64,000 nucleotides of DNA from assembly GCF_014641595.1 (NCBI RefSeq), contig NZ_BMIA01000003.1:930001-994000 (forward strand), in the 5' to 3' direction. Positions 62,837 through 64,000 of the stretch are shown piece by piece (position 1 is the stretch's first letter; each line of letters begins with the position of its first letter). A program made the position numbers and the translations under genes. The DNA is from Dyadobacter endophyticus. GTDB taxonomy: Bacteria; Bacteroidota; Bacteroidia; Cytophagales; Spirosomataceae. The notes beneath the pieces were generated by a model, which did not search any database, was not told the origin of the DNA, and was given only the letters and a program-made list of their open reading frames with translations.

Positions 62837-63940
62837 TCAAAGGAATGCTACGCAAATGGGCAGCTTCACGGCAATGCTTTCGTGCTTGAACGTGAACTTG
62901 CCCGTTGCCGCATCCACATCGTACACGACCAAGTTGTCCGTCGACTGATTCGCGACGATCAGGAATTTGCCCGTCGGATCGATATTGAAATCGCGCGGCG
63001 TAGCGATGGATTTCGTCTGCTGATCCACCATTTCCAGCTCCCCATTGCCCAGTATTTTGAATGCGGTAATCGAATTATGCCCACGGTTTGACACATATAC
63101 GAACTTAGCGTTAGGATGTAAATGGATCGCGGCGCTCGTATTGGTCGGTCCTGAATAGTCGGCAGGGATCGTCGGATAGGTCTTAATGGCCGTTATCACC
63201 CCTTTTTTATCGATCGAGCAGGCCGTTACGGTCGCGTCGAGCTCGTTGAGCAAAAACAACCGTTTGCCCGCAGGATGGATGATCAAATGGCGTGGACCGG
63301 CACCGGGTTTGCCGGAGAAAAACGGCTGGGCCGCATTGGGCGTCAATTTTCCGGTATTAACATCGACGCTGTAATTCATCACCTTATCACTTCCCAAGTC
63401 CGTCACATACACATACCTGCCATCCGGACTAGCCGTTGCGAAATGCGCATGCGCTTTTTCCTGGCGCTTGGCATTAGGTCCGCTCCCTGTGTATTGTTCT
63501 TTGTAAACCGGGGCGCTTAATTTTCCATCGTCACCAATATTATATGCGGAAAAGCTGCCGCCGCCATAATTGGAAACAAAACCCATTTTGCCGGTTGAGT
63601 GTACCGAAACGTGGCACGGGCCCATGCCTTCCGAAGGTTGGCTATTCAGAAAGGTAAGTTTGCGGTCGGCCCCGATGGAATAGGCTGACACTTTATTATC
63701 CGACCCGATCGCGTACAAATTCCGCTTATTTGGCGAAATGGCCACATAGCCCGGTGCAACGGATTTGTTGATGGTATCGATCAGCGTTATTTGCCCCGAA
63801 TTAAGGTTCAGCTCACAGCGGGTAATAGAAGAATTCGCCCCCTTATCTTGCGTACCGACGTAAAAAGTGATATTCCTGTCCTGTGCGAAAGTATTTAACC
63901 CCGCCGAAAGTAGTATGATGGATAACAGCAGTTTTTTCAT
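62837..63940 (-). CDS. Secreted lactonase-family beta-propeller (6-phosphogluconolactonase type)
   Basis: A seven-bladed propeller of the lactonase family (YbhE/Pgl-like), 367 residues, with a signal peptide MKKLLLSIILLSAGLNTFAQ. Family blocks are GPCHVSVHSTGKMGFVSNYGGGS, KAHAHFATASPDGRYVYVTDLG and PRHLIIHPAGKRLFLLNELDAT. Because it is exported, a role on an extracellular sugar lactone is more likely than in the cytosolic pentose phosphate pathway. This fits the PVC-type sugar dehydrogenase-like proteins earlier in the window, though they are not linked. Confidence 0.9.
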   Translation of the reverse strand: MKKLLLSIILLSAGLNTFAQDRNITFYVGTQDKGANSSITRCELNLNSGQITLIDTINKSVAPGYVAISPNKRNLYAIGSDNKVSAYSIGADRKLTFLNSQPSEGMGPCHVSVHSTGKMGFVSNYGGGSFSAYNIGDDGKLSAPVYKEQYTGSGPNAKRQEKAHAHFATASPDGRYVYVTDLGSDKVMNYSVDVNTGKLTPNAAQPFFSGKPGAGPRHLIIHPAGKRLFLLNELDATVTACSIDKKGVITAIKTYPTIPADYSGPTNTSAAIHLHPNAKFVYVSNRGHNSITAFKILGNGELEMVDQQTKSIATPRDFNIDPTGKFLIVANQSTDNLVVYDVDAATGKFTFKHESIAVKLPICVAFL

Positions 63941-64000
63941 TGTTCGTGTTTTAAATGGATCCCCTCAATGCTTCGGAAAGGGGAACAAAAGAGTTTTTTA
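63941..64000. other. Upstream region of the lactonase gene at the window edge
   Basis: Sixty bases with no recognisable gene or site. The lactonase promoter probably lies here or beyond the window edge. Confidence 0.3.

Overview
The window looks like chromosome of a Bacteroidota member of the order Cytophagales, most like Dyadobacter/Spirosomataceae. This rests on gene families (TonB-dependent receptor, DUF5686 outer-membrane protein, DUF5690, YfhO, TlpA-type thioredoxins, YfiT-type DinB proteins, PVC-type haem proteins, FG-GAP/VCBS lipoproteins), on promoters of the Bacteroidetes type (TTG at -33, TAnnTTTG at -7) and on the near absence of Shine-Dalgarno sites. The genus is an inference; no rRNA or marker comparison was possible. 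About 55 protein genes fill almost the whole window. I saw no rRNA, tRNA, CRISPR array, insertion sequence or prophage.

Layout. 1-8.6 kb: end of a TonB-dependent receptor, a CBM48-like small protein, a Tat-exported sugar isomerase-like protein and two paralogous PVC-type sugar dehydrogenase-like proteins, only one with a cytochrome c domain. 8.7-12 kb: secreted proteins, an esterase and a GT87 membrane glycosyltransferase. 12.1-16 kb: a compact molybdenum-cofactor operon (moeA-moaD-moaE-moaCB-moaA). 16.4-31 kb: transglycosylase, cyclophilin, sodium/solute symporter, zincin, purH, an SDR, a VCBS lipoprotein, a large FAD/Fe-S oxidoreductase and a DUF1016 PDDEXK-family protein that has lost its catalytic core. 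31.8-44 kb: DUF5686 protein, SF1 helicase, Bcr/CflA-type MFS pump, a Ku/LigD-polymerase end-joining pair, chitinase-like GH18 lipoprotein, endonuclease V and NhaA.

44.9-50.3 kb is the most interesting block. It is a five-gene set: an XRE-cupin regulator, then a phosphonatase-like HAD hydrolase, a TIGR03364-type FAD oxidoreductase, a class III PLP enzyme and a DUF5690 membrane protein. The last four are tightly spaced. I read it as an aminophosphonate catabolic operon in which two deaminating enzymes converge on a phosphonoacetaldehyde-type intermediate that the HAD enzyme cleaves. DUF5690 would be the candidate importer, since no known phosphonate transporter is present. The 299-base gap between regulator and operon holds four related boxes of the form GTTAA-N7-TTAAC, which I propose as operators.

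50.4-64 kb: an ICL/PEPM-family protein with an AhpD-like partner, AraC regulator with aldo/keto reductase, hypotheticals, SGNH hydrolase, YfiT and YfhO, pfkA, a YdcF protein, a TlpA-like thioredoxin and a secreted lactonase. Non-coding structure includes several clear hairpin terminators, a 23-base GC-rich tandem repeat, two related post-stop hairpins and a long inverted repeat.
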